This document shows, one piece after another, positions 51,392 to 60,103 of a stretch of 64,000 nucleotides of DNA; within the stretch, counting starts at the first letter, position 1, and each line of letters begins with the position of its first letter. The notes under the pieces were generated by a model. That model did no database searches, had not been told where the DNA came from, and saw only the letters and a list, made by a program, of their open reading frames with translations. The translations under genes were made by a program, and so were the position numbers. This DNA is from a virus. The DNA lies in IMG/VR virus record IMGVR_UViG_3300024052_000085, positions 1 to 64,000 of that record; one strand, 5' to 3'.

Positions 51392-51772
51392 TTGGGTAAT
51401 CAATCTAAATCTCTTCAAGGAAGAGTAAGTAAACAAAGATACAAAGAACGAAAGTTAGAAGTATACAGTTTACTAGGAGGAAGGTGTGCCGAATGTCACG
51501 AGACAGATGATAGGGTTCTCCAAATTGACCATAGATATTCGGACGGTAATAAAGAAAGAAAATTTACTAGATCTCAACTGTACGCAAGGGTAAGAAAGAA
51601 CACTAACAGATATCAGTTACTATGCGCTAATTGCAATTGGAGAAAGAGAACTAAAGATATGGTAGTACAATCAAGAGATAATGTCTGGTGGAGAACTAAA
51701 AGTAAAATAGCTACATCGATTATACTAACAAGCTTTATAACAGCTTTAGGAGCGTACGTATATTATGACTAG
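51392..51772 (+). CDS. HNH endonuclease-like protein with membrane tail, 126 aa
   Basis: CAECHE, LQIDHRYSDG and LLCANCNWRKR form an HNH core with two zinc CxxC knuckles and the D-H of the active site. The last 18 residues are one hydrophobic helix (IATSIILTSFITALGAYV), unusual for HNH enzymes. TTG start. It may cut DNA at the membrane, for example during entry or against competitors; this is inference. Confidence 0.7.
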   Translation: MGNQSKSLQGRVSKQRYKERKLEVYSLLGGRCAECHETDDRVLQIDHRYSDGNKERKFTRSQLYARVRKNTNRYQLLCANCNWRKRTKDMVVQSRDNVWWRTKSKIATSIILTSFITALGAYVYYD

Positions 51773-52451
51773 TCCAAGTGGATACATTTGGTGCCCCCTA
51801 TGTAAAGCAATGAGACCTGGAGGTCTTGCCGGACATCCTACAGATACTGAAGGTAGATTGATAAATGCAGTAGTTCTACATAAAGACGTAGAACGTTCTA
51901 CAGGCAATCCTTTTAAAGGAATAGATTTAGATCCTCAAGAAGCTTATAGAGCTAGTACCCGTCAGAAAGGACGTTGGGTTGAGGGAGGTCCTGAAGCTGA
52001 TCCCAAGATGTCTATAGGTCAATTAATAGATGTTATGGCTTGGAATCTTTATACTACAGCAGCAGCTTATAAGTCTAAACATCCGGGATCTACTATGGAT
52101 CAGATTGCTTCAGGGATGAACTTAGATCACTTCTGGGAGCTAGCACAAGAATCTAGAGATTCAGGTTTCTTAGATGAACAATACTCTAATGCATGGATAT
52201 ATGAAAATATAATCCTACAACCTAATACCTGGAATAGAGTAATAAGAGATCTCGAAGGTTATCAAGCTACCAACCGTAACCGTGTATGGGATAACTCTTA
52301 TCTGAGTCCAGAACCAGGTTCTCGATCACGCCTACCTAAATCTGGAGGAGAAAAACGAAAGACATTCTACAGGAGACTATATCCTTCTATCAGAGGAGAG
52401 TCGACTGCAGGACCAGACGATCCAGGCAAGACTTCAGAATTCGGATTTTAG
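51765..52451 (+). CDS. hypothetical protein with N-terminal zinc knuckle, 228 aa
   Basis: GYIWCPLCKAMRPGG with His near 24 suggests a zinc finger in the first 40 residues; the rest is helical with a basic Ser-rich tail. Not recognised. Confidence 0.65.
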   Translation: MTSPSGYIWCPLCKAMRPGGLAGHPTDTEGRLINAVVLHKDVERSTGNPFKGIDLDPQEAYRASTRQKGRWVEGGPEADPKMSIGQLIDVMAWNLYTTAAAYKSKHPGSTMDQIASGMNLDHFWELAQESRDSGFLDEQYSNAWIYENIILQPNTWNRVIRDLEGYQATNRNRVWDNSYLSPEPGSRSRLPKSGGEKRKTFYRRLYPSIRGESTAGPDDPGKTSEFGF

Positions 52452-52454
52452 ATA

Positions 52455-52730
52455 ATGCCTAATAAACGTTACATTCTAACAGTTAAGTTTCCTACAAAGG
52501 ATCCTAGTCCTCCAGAGATGCAGGAGTTCTATGAAAACCTTTCAGATACTCTAAATGATAAATGGTACTATCAAGAGTATGGTGTTGCAGGTAAAAACAA
52601 AGGCTTTAGAAGAATTGGATTTCTTAATCTGACTCCTCTACAATTAAAAACAGTCAAGAAGAAAGCTAGAGAGTACCTTTCTAAAGTAACATTCTCTAAA
52701 AGCGTAAGTACAGAGAGGTCTGATGGCTAA
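52455..52730 (+). CDS. hypothetical protein, 91 aa
   Basis: Mixed alpha/beta, basic, with a Tyr/Trp-rich middle. Overlaps the methyltransferase-like gene that follows by eight bases. Not recognised. Confidence 0.6.
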   Translation: MPNKRYILTVKFPTKDPSPPEMQEFYENLSDTLNDKWYYQEYGVAGKNKGFRRIGFLNLTPLQLKTVKKKAREYLSKVTFSKSVSTERSDG

Positions 52731-53292
52731 GAAAAGACGAAGGCTAAATCTAGATATAGGCTATGCTGATGGTGAACCTGTAAGAGGAACTACTATAGGA
52801 CTAGATCCTTATCCACATTATCCTGAATCGGATTATCTGAAAGATCCAGAATTCATAGTACCTGATATACAAATTAAAGGAGAGGGTGAATCTCTTCCTT
52901 TTAAAACTGGTTCTTTAGATCGTACAACTTCTTTTTTCCCTGACGGAATAATGGCATTTCCTAATGAAGGATATGCTCAATTCAAGTCAAGAAAAATGTA
53001 TCCTTATCCTGAAGATTTTGATCCTGAAGAACATTGGATAGCTCTTATAGAGAGTCTTAGAGTATTAAGACCTGGAGGAACTACTAGACATGTTTGGGAT
53101 AATGAAATGGAAATCCCAACACCTTTACAAGTACGAAAGGATCCTTACTATCTAGCTCTGATACAGCTTCTTAAAAACCATGACATGGAAAATATTAAGA
53201 TTGAGATAGAAGACAACGGTCTCCAAGGATGGGAAGATGGAGTACCTCAATATCATTATGCATTCATATTGACTGCTAGGAAGAAAAAATAA
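52723..53292 (+). CDS. short SAM-methyltransferase-fold protein, 189 aa
   Basis: LNLDIGYADGEPVRG, TIGLDPY, GESLPFKTGSLDR and RVLRPGGTTRHVW follow the order of the paralogues at 17656 and 46015. It lies just before the DUF2723-type glycosyltransferase. Could act on the glycan or on a virion protein. Confidence 0.65.
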   Translation: MAKKRRRLNLDIGYADGEPVRGTTIGLDPYPHYPESDYLKDPEFIVPDIQIKGEGESLPFKTGSLDRTTSFFPDGIMAFPNEGYAQFKSRKMYPYPEDFDPEEHWIALIESLRVLRPGGTTRHVWDNEMEIPTPLQVRKDPYYLALIQLLKNHDMENIKIEIEDNGLQGWEDGVPQYHYAFILTARKKK

Positions 53293-53303
53293 AGGAGAAA
53301 TAG

Positions 53304-54716
53304 ATGGTACAAGTTTTACAAAGGCCTTGGGTTATTCCCTTAGCAATATTTATTATTGCTTCGGGATATTTCCTTTCTATGGCCGCAACGTTTCCTACAT
53401 TTTTTAACGCAAATTCGGATTCAGCATTATTCTTAATAGCAGCTAAATTCCTTAGAATAGGACATCCTAGCCCTGGCTATCCTTTATATACTTTAATAAA
53501 CGCAGGCTGGTTATATATAACTCCTTTCTGGAGCGAGGTATTCTCTCTTACATTCCTTAACGTAATATTCTCTGGTGCAGTTGCTGGTATACTCTACTTA
53601 ATAACTCGTACAGTGATGGCACCTCTACTTTGGATGTCTGCAGGTATAGTAGTAAGTCAATCTACCATCTTAGAGCAATATTCTTTGATGATTCTTTTTA
53701 TGGTAGTCTCTTATTACTTCTATCGTCAAGATAAACGTTCCTTAGCTTATGCAATTGCAAGCTTTGGAATTATGGTAAACCATCAAGCAGGCTTTTGTAT
53801 CATAGCTTACCTAGCTAACGATATATATCGCCATAATTCATTAAAACCTTTCTTGTGGTCTTTTATATCTCTTCCATTATTAGCTTATATACCTTTAGCT
53901 AACAGACCACCTTTTCTAATGATAGATGGAGACAGTCCAAGGAACTACATTAATTACTTCCTAGGTCAAAGAGGCCTCATAATGGGTCTATCTATAATTC
54001 CTACAGACGATCTAATAACCAGATCTTGGGAAACAGTCAGACTCGTATTAGGTGGATTAGGCATATCTGTAATACTTATATTCTTTGCGATTAAGAATAC
54101 AATCAAAGATAGTATAGTCTTACCTATAATGTTCTTTCTACCTCTATTATATTACTTCGGTATGTTAAGCTCTTGGGCCTATACATATACATTGCCTATT
54201 ATAGCATTCGGAATAATTCTAGCTTGTCAATACGAGTGGAAGTTTATTAGAAACGCTTGTATAGCAGGTTCTATAGTCCTTATAGCTATGAATTTCATGT
54301 GGTATGACTTCGGAAGAACATTAGATGAAGAAAGAACCAACGTACAATTCTTAGAGACATTAGAAGAACTTCCATCAGACGCTGTAGTAATAAGTAATAA
54401 AGGATTTCTAACTCCTTTATGGATAATGTTACATAATCTAGAAAACGATACAGAAATTAAAAATCTCAGTTGGGATCTCTTAGGAGAGTATGCTACCAAT
54501 ACTAAAGATTGGAATCCTGATTTAGATGTTCTTGTTAATGCTGAAGAGGATGGAAGATTATATGAGTATTCTTTGATAGATGCAAAGACTTTAGAAGTAC
54601 AACTTAAACAGTTAGATAAGGACGATAAAGAATATACTGATTTTATTAAGTGGTTAGAAAGTCCAATAACTGCAAGATTAGACTGTAAGCTTAGAGAGAG
54701 GCAATGGACATGTTAA
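53304..54716 (+). CDS. DUF2723/PMT-type membrane glycosyltransferase, 470 aa
   Basis: About ten membrane helices. NSDSALFLIAAKFLRIGHPS with PGYPLY after it (residues about 34-60) matches the first-loop signature of DUF2723 (GT-C-like) proteins, which transfer sugar from a lipid carrier; the acidic residue of the loop is present. A soluble C-terminal domain of about 130 residues follows. Together with the GT2-GtrA gene it suggests a virus-coded O-glycosylation route for the exported giant proteins. Confidence 0.75.
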   Translation: MVQVLQRPWVIPLAIFIIASGYFLSMAATFPTFFNANSDSALFLIAAKFLRIGHPSPGYPLYTLINAGWLYITPFWSEVFSLTFLNVIFSGAVAGILYLITRTVMAPLLWMSAGIVVSQSTILEQYSLMILFMVVSYYFYRQDKRSLAYAIASFGIMVNHQAGFCIIAYLANDIYRHNSLKPFLWSFISLPLLAYIPLANRPPFLMIDGDSPRNYINYFLGQRGLIMGLSIIPTDDLITRSWETVRLVLGGLGISVILIFFAIKNTIKDSIVLPIMFFLPLLYYFGMLSSWAYTYTLPIIAFGIILACQYEWKFIRNACIAGSIVLIAMNFMWYDFGRTLDEERTNVQFLETLEELPSDAVVISNKGFLTPLWIMLHNLENDTEIKNLSWDLLGEYATNTKDWNPDLDVLVNAEEDGRLYEYSLIDAKTLEVQLKQLDKDDKEYTDFIKWLESPITARLDCKLRERQWTC

Positions 54717-55015
54717 CCAAAATCATTCAGGGAGCTTCAGTACTACTAATTCCTGTATGGATCCTACTAGCATATTTGTCAGTACCTTTAGTGACAGGAG
54801 TTGAAATAGTATACCCGCTTAGAGGAGTAATTCTGTCAGGGAAGAATGCTTTATTCTTTTTCAACATTATAGCTGTAGCTGCTATGGGAGGTTATTTAGC
54901 TAGTAAGTTTAGGAATAACAAACCAGTATATATTGCTATACAAACTACAACATTTATTCTGGTAATTCTAATAGCTTGGATAACTTCGAAGATTCAGCAT
55001 TCTTATACAATATAA
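54704..55015 (+). CDS. three-helix membrane protein, 103 aa
   Basis: Three hydrophobic helices (about 9-27, 44-66 and 76-96). Overlaps the glycosyltransferase by 13 bases, so it may be a partner subunit. Not recognised. Confidence 0.65.
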   Translation: MDMLTKIIQGASVLLIPVWILLAYLSVPLVTGVEIVYPLRGVILSGKNALFFFNIIAVAAMGGYLASKFRNNKPVYIAIQTTTFILVILIAWITSKIQHSYTI

Positions 55016-55016
55016 T

Positions 55017-55163
55017 ATGGGTAAGAAAAGAAGACTATTCAAGATCAGGTTTAAAGTAAATGGCAAAGCTAAGACATATAGAACGATGGCTAAGTCTAGT
55101 CATGATGCTGCAAAGAGAATGAAAAGTATAGGTCAAATAATTAGTATAACTCAGGAACATTAG
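55017..55163 (+). CDS. small basic protein, 48 aa
   Basis: Basic, with a strand-strand-helix pattern (LFKIRFKVNGK, then KTYRTMAKSSHDAAKR) like the C-terminus of the protein at 59846. Likely nucleic-acid binding. It closes the operon ahead of the promoter at 55184. Confidence 0.6.
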   Translation: MGKKRRLFKIRFKVNGKAKTYRTMAKSSHDAAKRMKSIGQIISITQEH

Positions 55164-55183
55164 CTCACACCACACCATATATA

Positions 55184-55208
55184 GCATCAGATCAAATTAG
55201 AGTAAAAT
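55184..55208 (+). promoter_or_regulatory. element-type promoter GCATCAGATCAAATTA...TAAAAT
   Basis: GCATCAGATCAAATTA with TAAAAT at the same distance as in the copies at 9750 and 15086. It opens the last operon of the window. Confidence 0.65.
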
Positions 55209-55239
55209 ATCCATATAGAAGTACAAAAAGAGGTTTCGT

Positions 55240-57273
55240 ATGGCAGCTACCGTACATAATTATGAAGCAGGCGACGTGGTATCTATTACGTCCCAAAAAG
55301 GTTTCTATACAGAAGAGTTCGGTGAGATAAATAGAAGTAAGCCCGGAGGTCCCGGATTACTGCGTCTAAATCCTGGAATTGAGACGAAGTATTCTATTTG
55401 CTTTATTGATGCAGACGGTGATGGTAATGTAGACACTACCGAATGTATTTGGATTCCTATTCCTAACACTATAGGTGTTATGGCAGTTCATGGTTATGGA
55501 TTAAACTTTCCTATTCCTCCTACTGACGAAGGCGTAAACCTACTTCGTAGTGCATTTAGGAAAGTAAGGGGAGCTGCTGCTAATGTTCTTGAACTAGGTA
55601 GTCCGAGTCCTCGGGAAAATAGAGAGCAAAGAGACGCTCCTTCAGACGATAAGAGGATGTATATAACTGACGAGGGAATGCAAGCCTTCGACGATGTATA
55701 TACTAGAGAACAAGAAAGAGTACAACAACTAAAAGGTCCTGAAGCTCTTTCAGAAGCAAAGAAGATACGTCAAGATCGTGCAGATATCCTTTCATTCATT
55801 AATGAGAAGAGATCAGATAAAGAAATTCATGCTAGATTTGGTGACTCAGAATTCCATCGCATGAAAGCCGAAGGGCATTATTCATATAATGAAGAAGACT
55901 GGCATTTTTATGAATCAGAAGAATCTGAAGAAACAGTAGCAGACTCTTCAGGTCAAGATCTGTATAATCTAGAAGGTCCCGAAAGTGTATTTGAAGCTGG
56001 CAAAGAAACTTCAGAAACAAGACCAGATCAAGATACTGATTTAGTAGTATCAGAACCAGAAGTATCTACTGAAGTATCAGACTCTCCAGGTCCCAAAGCT
56101 TCCAGAAATGGTAAACGTGCTTTGGGTAATATAGCTAACTTAGGTAGATCATTTGCTATTGGAAAATTAGCCCAGACAGATATAGGACAGAAGCTTGGTG
56201 TAGAAGCAAGAACACATAGAATGCTTGCACATATTCCAATTGAGACAGCTGTTGTATTCTTATCAGATATGCCAGAGCTTGGAGTTGAAAAGAATGATAA
56301 GGGTACAGTTAAATTAGGTCCTAGAGGAAGAGAAAAGGTTGTTTACTTTGGTGAAGGTGAATACGTTATACCAAAGCAAAATACTATTCTTGGTTTAGCA
56401 ACCTCTGCTCCTACTCAAGCAACTTCAGTTACAGCTATTACAGGTAAGTGGGGAGCTACTTCAACTACACCATCTAGTGTTCTTTCTTCTATAGATCCTT
56501 TTACAGGTAGAAGTTCAAGAAGTTCAATAGACTTTAATGACGGTTTACCTCCAGGTTTTAATGCTGAACACTATGCAAGTTTATCTCGTACGGCACGAAA
56601 TCAATACTTAAGATCTTTTAAAAGTATTGATATAGGATATATAGGTACTGCAAAAGAGCGTAACACAAGACCTAGCATTGAAAGAAAAATACAAGCCAGA
56701 CTTAGAAAAGAAAACCAACATATTCAAAGTCAAAGCGAATCAGAAGAAAGAAGGAAGAATAAAGCACCCAGACCCCCCAGCGCAACTACTATAAGAGAAT
56801 CGATGGTTAAAGTTGTCTTTGACGAAGAAACAGATCGCTGGGTAGCTCTAATACAAATACCTTCTGACAGAGTTCCTTCTACTGCAGTAGCTCCTGGAGG
56901 TATAGATCTGGAAACTTCTAGATGGAAACCTATTTCAACCTCTGAGAGAAATAAAATACAAAATGTTATAGAGGAATGGAAACGTCTTAATCCGAGTAAA
57001 ATTCCAAACTACGAAATACGCGATAAACTAAAGATAGGTACTCAAGACAGTGCTATTCGAGATATCTATAGCGGAAATATAGGAATGGATAGAAGCGATA
57101 TTGATGACGTAGCAAATTTTGTTGATGACGGTATGATTAATTTCGTTCAACAACATGCTACAGGACAACCAGGCTATACAAGCGAAGACATGTCTAAAAT
57201 TAATTTAGGTAGAGGTTTTGAAATCAATCCACAAAACTTAGAACACGATTATAGTTTTGACGATGAAGAATAA
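55240..57273 (+). CDS. large hypothetical protein with EF-hand-like loop, 677 aa
   Basis: N-terminus beta-rich; DADGDGNVDTTE near residues 51-62 matches a calcium-binding EF/dockerin loop. The middle is acidic, disordered and Ser/Glu-rich; the end is helical and acidic. No membrane helix. First gene behind its own promoter. Possibly a virion or scaffold protein; family not recognised. Confidence 0.7.
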   Translation: MAATVHNYEAGDVVSITSQKGFYTEEFGEINRSKPGGPGLLRLNPGIETKYSICFIDADGDGNVDTTECIWIPIPNTIGVMAVHGYGLNFPIPPTDEGVNLLRSAFRKVRGAAANVLELGSPSPRENREQRDAPSDDKRMYITDEGMQAFDDVYTREQERVQQLKGPEALSEAKKIRQDRADILSFINEKRSDKEIHARFGDSEFHRMKAEGHYSYNEEDWHFYESEESEETVADSSGQDLYNLEGPESVFEAGKETSETRPDQDTDLVVSEPEVSTEVSDSPGPKASRNGKRALGNIANLGRSFAIGKLAQTDIGQKLGVEARTHRMLAHIPIETAVVFLSDMPELGVEKNDKGTVKLGPRGREKVVYFGEGEYVIPKQNTILGLATSAPTQATSVTAITGKWGATSTTPSSVLSSIDPFTGRSSRSSIDFNDGLPPGFNAEHYASLSRTARNQYLRSFKSIDIGYIGTAKERNTRPSIERKIQARLRKENQHIQSQSESEERRKNKAPRPPSATTIRESMVKVVFDEETDRWVALIQIPSDRVPSTAVAPGGIDLETSRWKPISTSERNKIQNVIEEWKRLNPSKIPNYEIRDKLKIGTQDSAIRDIYSGNIGMDRSDIDDVANFVDDGMINFVQQHATGQPGYTSEDMSKINLGRGFEINPQNLEHDYSFDDEE

Positions 57274-57653
57274 TGGTTATTAAAGTTAGATTAGGTAAAA
57301 CTGTACGTCCTTGGGGAACTTTCTATGATTTAGAAAGAGAAGAGGGTTATCTAGTAAAGAAACTACACTTACGTCCCGAATCTCGTACTAGTCTACAATA
57401 TCATACAGAAAGAGAAGAAGTATGGGTTGTAGTAAGTGGCCATGGTAACGCTTGGCACCAAAGTATGTTTGATACTAACGATCCTGTATGTGAAACCATA
57501 GGTGTTGGCGATACTCTTAGAGTTGGAATAGGAGAACCTCATAGAATAGAAAATACTTCTACATCTGAAGATTTAGTTATAGTAGAAGTTCAACTTGGTG
57601 AAATTTGCGATGAAGAAGATATAGTTAGAATAGCTGATGATTACGGAAGATAA
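57273..57653 (+). CDS. cupin, mannose-6-phosphate isomerase type II-like, 126 aa
   Basis: VRPWGTFYDL, a central cupin with QYHTEREEVWVVVSG and later GEPHRIEN gives the metal-binding His/Glu set of the ManC/AlgA C-terminal isomerase domain. Would interconvert fructose- and mannose-6-phosphate, feeding GDP-mannose. Fits with the glycosyltransferases at 48908 and 53304. A GDP-mannose pyrophosphorylase domain is absent. Confidence 0.8.
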   Translation: MVIKVRLGKTVRPWGTFYDLEREEGYLVKKLHLRPESRTSLQYHTEREEVWVVVSGHGNAWHQSMFDTNDPVCETIGVGDTLRVGIGEPHRIENTSTSEDLVIVEVQLGEICDEEDIVRIADDYGR

Positions 57654-57691
57654 GGGGTAATTATTTAAGGCCGCAGTTAATTATTTACCCC
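57654..57691 (+). other. imperfect 15-bp RNA hairpin
   Basis: GGGGTAA pairs with TTACCCC, with two mismatches and a TTAA/TTAA upper stem, just after the cupin gene. No T-run directly follows. Processing or termination element. Confidence 0.5.
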
Positions 57692-57743
57692 AGAGATCAG
57701 ACATCCTCAAGATCAACCCCACTTTTATTAGGAGAGCAAAATT

Positions 57744-58058
57744 ATGACTATGTATTATCCAACAATTAAAGGTATGAAGCTAACTCAGAAGAGCGACTTT
57801 GATCCCAGTAGTAAAATTGAAGATTATATATTCAATGAACTTATGTCTAAGCCGTGGACTGAAGAGGATTACTTTAGAGAACATCTAGGTCATGGACCTA
57901 AACCTAGTTGGAGAAATCTAAACCCAGCAGAAACTATATGGAAGAACTCTATTAGAAATGGTTTCATAAGTAGTAATCCTGAAGATAACTTCTATACTAT
58001 AAGAAGCCACTCTACTTACGGAGAACAAGTAGAATTTATGCAAGATCCTACTATATGA
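57744..58058 (+). CDS. hypothetical protein, 104 aa
   Basis: Aromatic and helical; TTAGGAG site upstream. Overlaps the next gene by four bases. Shares the motif of a proline-rich centre and a C-terminal NPEDN with the 142-aa protein at 58248 (NPQDN), hinting at distant relation. Confidence 0.6.
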   Translation: MTMYYPTIKGMKLTQKSDFDPSSKIEDYIFNELMSKPWTEEDYFREHLGHGPKPSWRNLNPAETIWKNSIRNGFISSNPEDNFYTIRSHSTYGEQVEFMQDPTI

Positions 58059-58261
58059 GAATAACTAAAGAACATACAACCATACACGGTGGTCCGATAC
58101 CTGAGAAAAGAGTATTAGCTGATAAGAAATTCATTATCAATGAGAAGCTTAAAAAGATAGTTATTAAGCACCAAAGAGGTTTTTTAAGCGATCGCCAAAA
58201 GGCTGAGTTAATAGCTGTACACTTAAAAGAATATAAGGAATTGGAAGATGCCATTCGATAA
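58055..58261 (+). CDS. hypothetical basic protein, 68 aa
   Basis: Basic and helical, His/Lys-rich in the first half. Between two overlapping genes. Not recognised. Confidence 0.6.
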   Translation: MRITKEHTTIHGGPIPEKRVLADKKFIINEKLKKIVIKHQRGFLSDRQKAELIAVHLKEYKELEDAIR

Positions 58262-58676
58262 AATATTCGGTAAATTAAATAGAGGAGTAATTCAACCTGC
58301 AGAATCTCAAATTTCTGTAGGTTTCGATCTTGACGATTCTACCCAGAAAGATTGGATGAACGAAAAGAATTGGAGTAATACTTTCTCAAGCAGAGTATTT
58401 TATCCTACATCTTTAGGTATAGAATGGTACTCTAGTATTAGCGATCGTGCACCTGCCCATGTTAAGTTTATGATGTCTAAAAGTCCTATGACTAAACTTA
58501 ACTACCTAGATAAGTATCATAATGATGGTAGAGCAGATTCTGATATAGCCCAAGCTTTAAGTCTAGGATATATTTCTTTTAACCCTCAAGATAATGCAGC
58601 TGAAAGAGATATTGCTCTAACCGAAGGGTTTACTTTAGAAGACCATTTAGATAATACTCCTAAACATAAGACTTGA
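58248..58676 (+). CDS. hypothetical protein, 142 aa
   Basis: Mixed fold with an ALSLGYISFNPQDN segment resembling RNGFISSNPEDN of the gene at 57744. No catalytic motif seen. Confidence 0.6.
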   Translation: MPFDKIFGKLNRGVIQPAESQISVGFDLDDSTQKDWMNEKNWSNTFSSRVFYPTSLGIEWYSSISDRAPAHVKFMMSKSPMTKLNYLDKYHNDGRADSDIAQALSLGYISFNPQDNAAERDIALTEGFTLEDHLDNTPKHKT

Positions 58677-58709
58677 CCCTATACTGGAGACCCTCTGTAA
58701 GAGGATATA

Positions 58710-59846
58710 ATGAGAATTAAGTTTCCTAAATGGCGAAAACAGAACGAAGAAGATCTTTTAACTCCTGATGAGTTAAGAGAGCTTGCTGAGGAAGAAATTG
58801 AAGTAGAAATGCTACCTGGATATCCTCACGAAATTCATCCTGTAGGCCTAGTATCTGGAAGTGGAGTACCTATAACAGATAGTAGAATTTCTGGTCCTGG
58901 TACCTATAAATCAGATAGGGGAGGAGTTGCTGAGTTTGCAAGAGAATTTGAAGTTGGAGATGATTCACTACAAGCTGGATTAGAATTCGAAAGAGATAAA
59001 TATCCTACTGATTATTCTAAGATAGTAGGAATTCCAAAGTATACTACTAGAGCAATTAGTCATAAAGATCCTTGGGAAGTATCTGAAGATCTTTCTCACC
59101 GCAAAGGTAAGGGAAGTGTAGCAGGCATAAACAAACCTCCTGGAGAAGGTTGGCCAGATGTTATGGGCTTTGGAAGTCCTAAAGCTAATGAAATACATTG
59201 GCCTTTAAAAGGTATAGATGGTGAACTAGACCATCTCGATGTCTTAGCACATGAAATATCACATAAAGCTCTCGGACATTTTGATAAAAAAGCAACATCT
59301 GTAGGGCAATCTATAGAGTCTTATAACATATCTAAATTACCTTTTGTTGTAAAACAGCATCCAGAATTAATATCCGGAGGAACTACTAACGAGTACAGAG
59401 AGATCTTTGTGCAATCAGGTCAAATACTAGATGAATTTGAAGTTAGACTTTATCAAGAAGCTGAAGAATATCCAATAGACAAAGCATGTAGATTCGATAG
59501 ATTTGTTAAAACAACAAAACAGAATACTCCTAGAGACTGGCCTTCAGGAATAATAGATAGCATAGCAATACAAGCATTAATAAATATGACTCAAGAGGGA
59601 GTCATTCACGAAAAGACTGCGAGATTATATATACAGAGAATCAGAGGGGTGACCCCTAAGGAAGTACGTAGGCATTCTCCTTTAGGTTTATCAGATGAAC
59701 TAGATCTTGGAGATAGAATATACGATCCAGATGATCTTTGGATGGGACAAAGTTCAGCGAGCGAAGAAGAATATTTTCAAGCTCTCGAACAAGATAAAAG
59801 GAAATGGAGAAGAGTAGGTACTAAAAAAGGAAAGTGGACTAGATAG
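58710..59846 (+). CDS. putative HEXXH zinc metalloprotease, 378 aa
   Basis: DVLAHEISHKALGHF near residues 175-190 carries the HEXXH zinc motif, with candidate third ligands further on (H188 or a Glu in TNEYREI). Charged regions flank it; no signal peptide or membrane helix. Might mature virion proteins, such as the giant ones, or attack host targets. Confidence 0.65.
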   Translation: MRIKFPKWRKQNEEDLLTPDELRELAEEEIEVEMLPGYPHEIHPVGLVSGSGVPITDSRISGPGTYKSDRGGVAEFAREFEVGDDSLQAGLEFERDKYPTDYSKIVGIPKYTTRAISHKDPWEVSEDLSHRKGKGSVAGINKPPGEGWPDVMGFGSPKANEIHWPLKGIDGELDHLDVLAHEISHKALGHFDKKATSVGQSIESYNISKLPFVVKQHPELISGGTTNEYREIFVQSGQILDEFEVRLYQEAEEYPIDKACRFDRFVKTTKQNTPRDWPSGIIDSIAIQALINMTQEGVIHEKTARLYIQRIRGVTPKEVRRHSPLGLSDELDLGDRIYDPDDLWMGQSSASEEEYFQALEQDKRKWRRVGTKKGKWTR

Positions 59847-60103
59847 TGGAAGGTTTAGGAAGTGCAATAGTGGGTTTATTTGGTATAGCTGCACTAGCTG
59901 CAGTCTATAAGACTTTTCAAGATGGTGGAAGGCCGACTAAATACGAACTACATGAAACCTTTAAGACCAAAACCGAAGCATCCAAAGAAGCAGCTAGAAT
60001 GAGAGCTAAAGGAATTAAAGCTAGATTTACAAAATCTGGCAATAAATTTAATGTTTGGATTAGCGAAAAGACTTCAAATATGATGACTTGGCCTTATAAC
60101 TAA
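59846..60103 (+). CDS. small membrane-anchored basic protein, 85 aa
   Basis: One N-terminal hydrophobic helix (about 3-22) then a basic strand-helix-strand part with TEASKEAARMRAKG, similar in type to the 48-aa protein at 55017. GTG start on the previous stop (TAGTG). Confidence 0.65.
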   Translation: MEGLGSAIVGLFGIAALAAVYKTFQDGGRPTKYELHETFKTKTEASKEAARMRAKGIKARFTKSGNKFNVWISEKTSNMMTWPYN

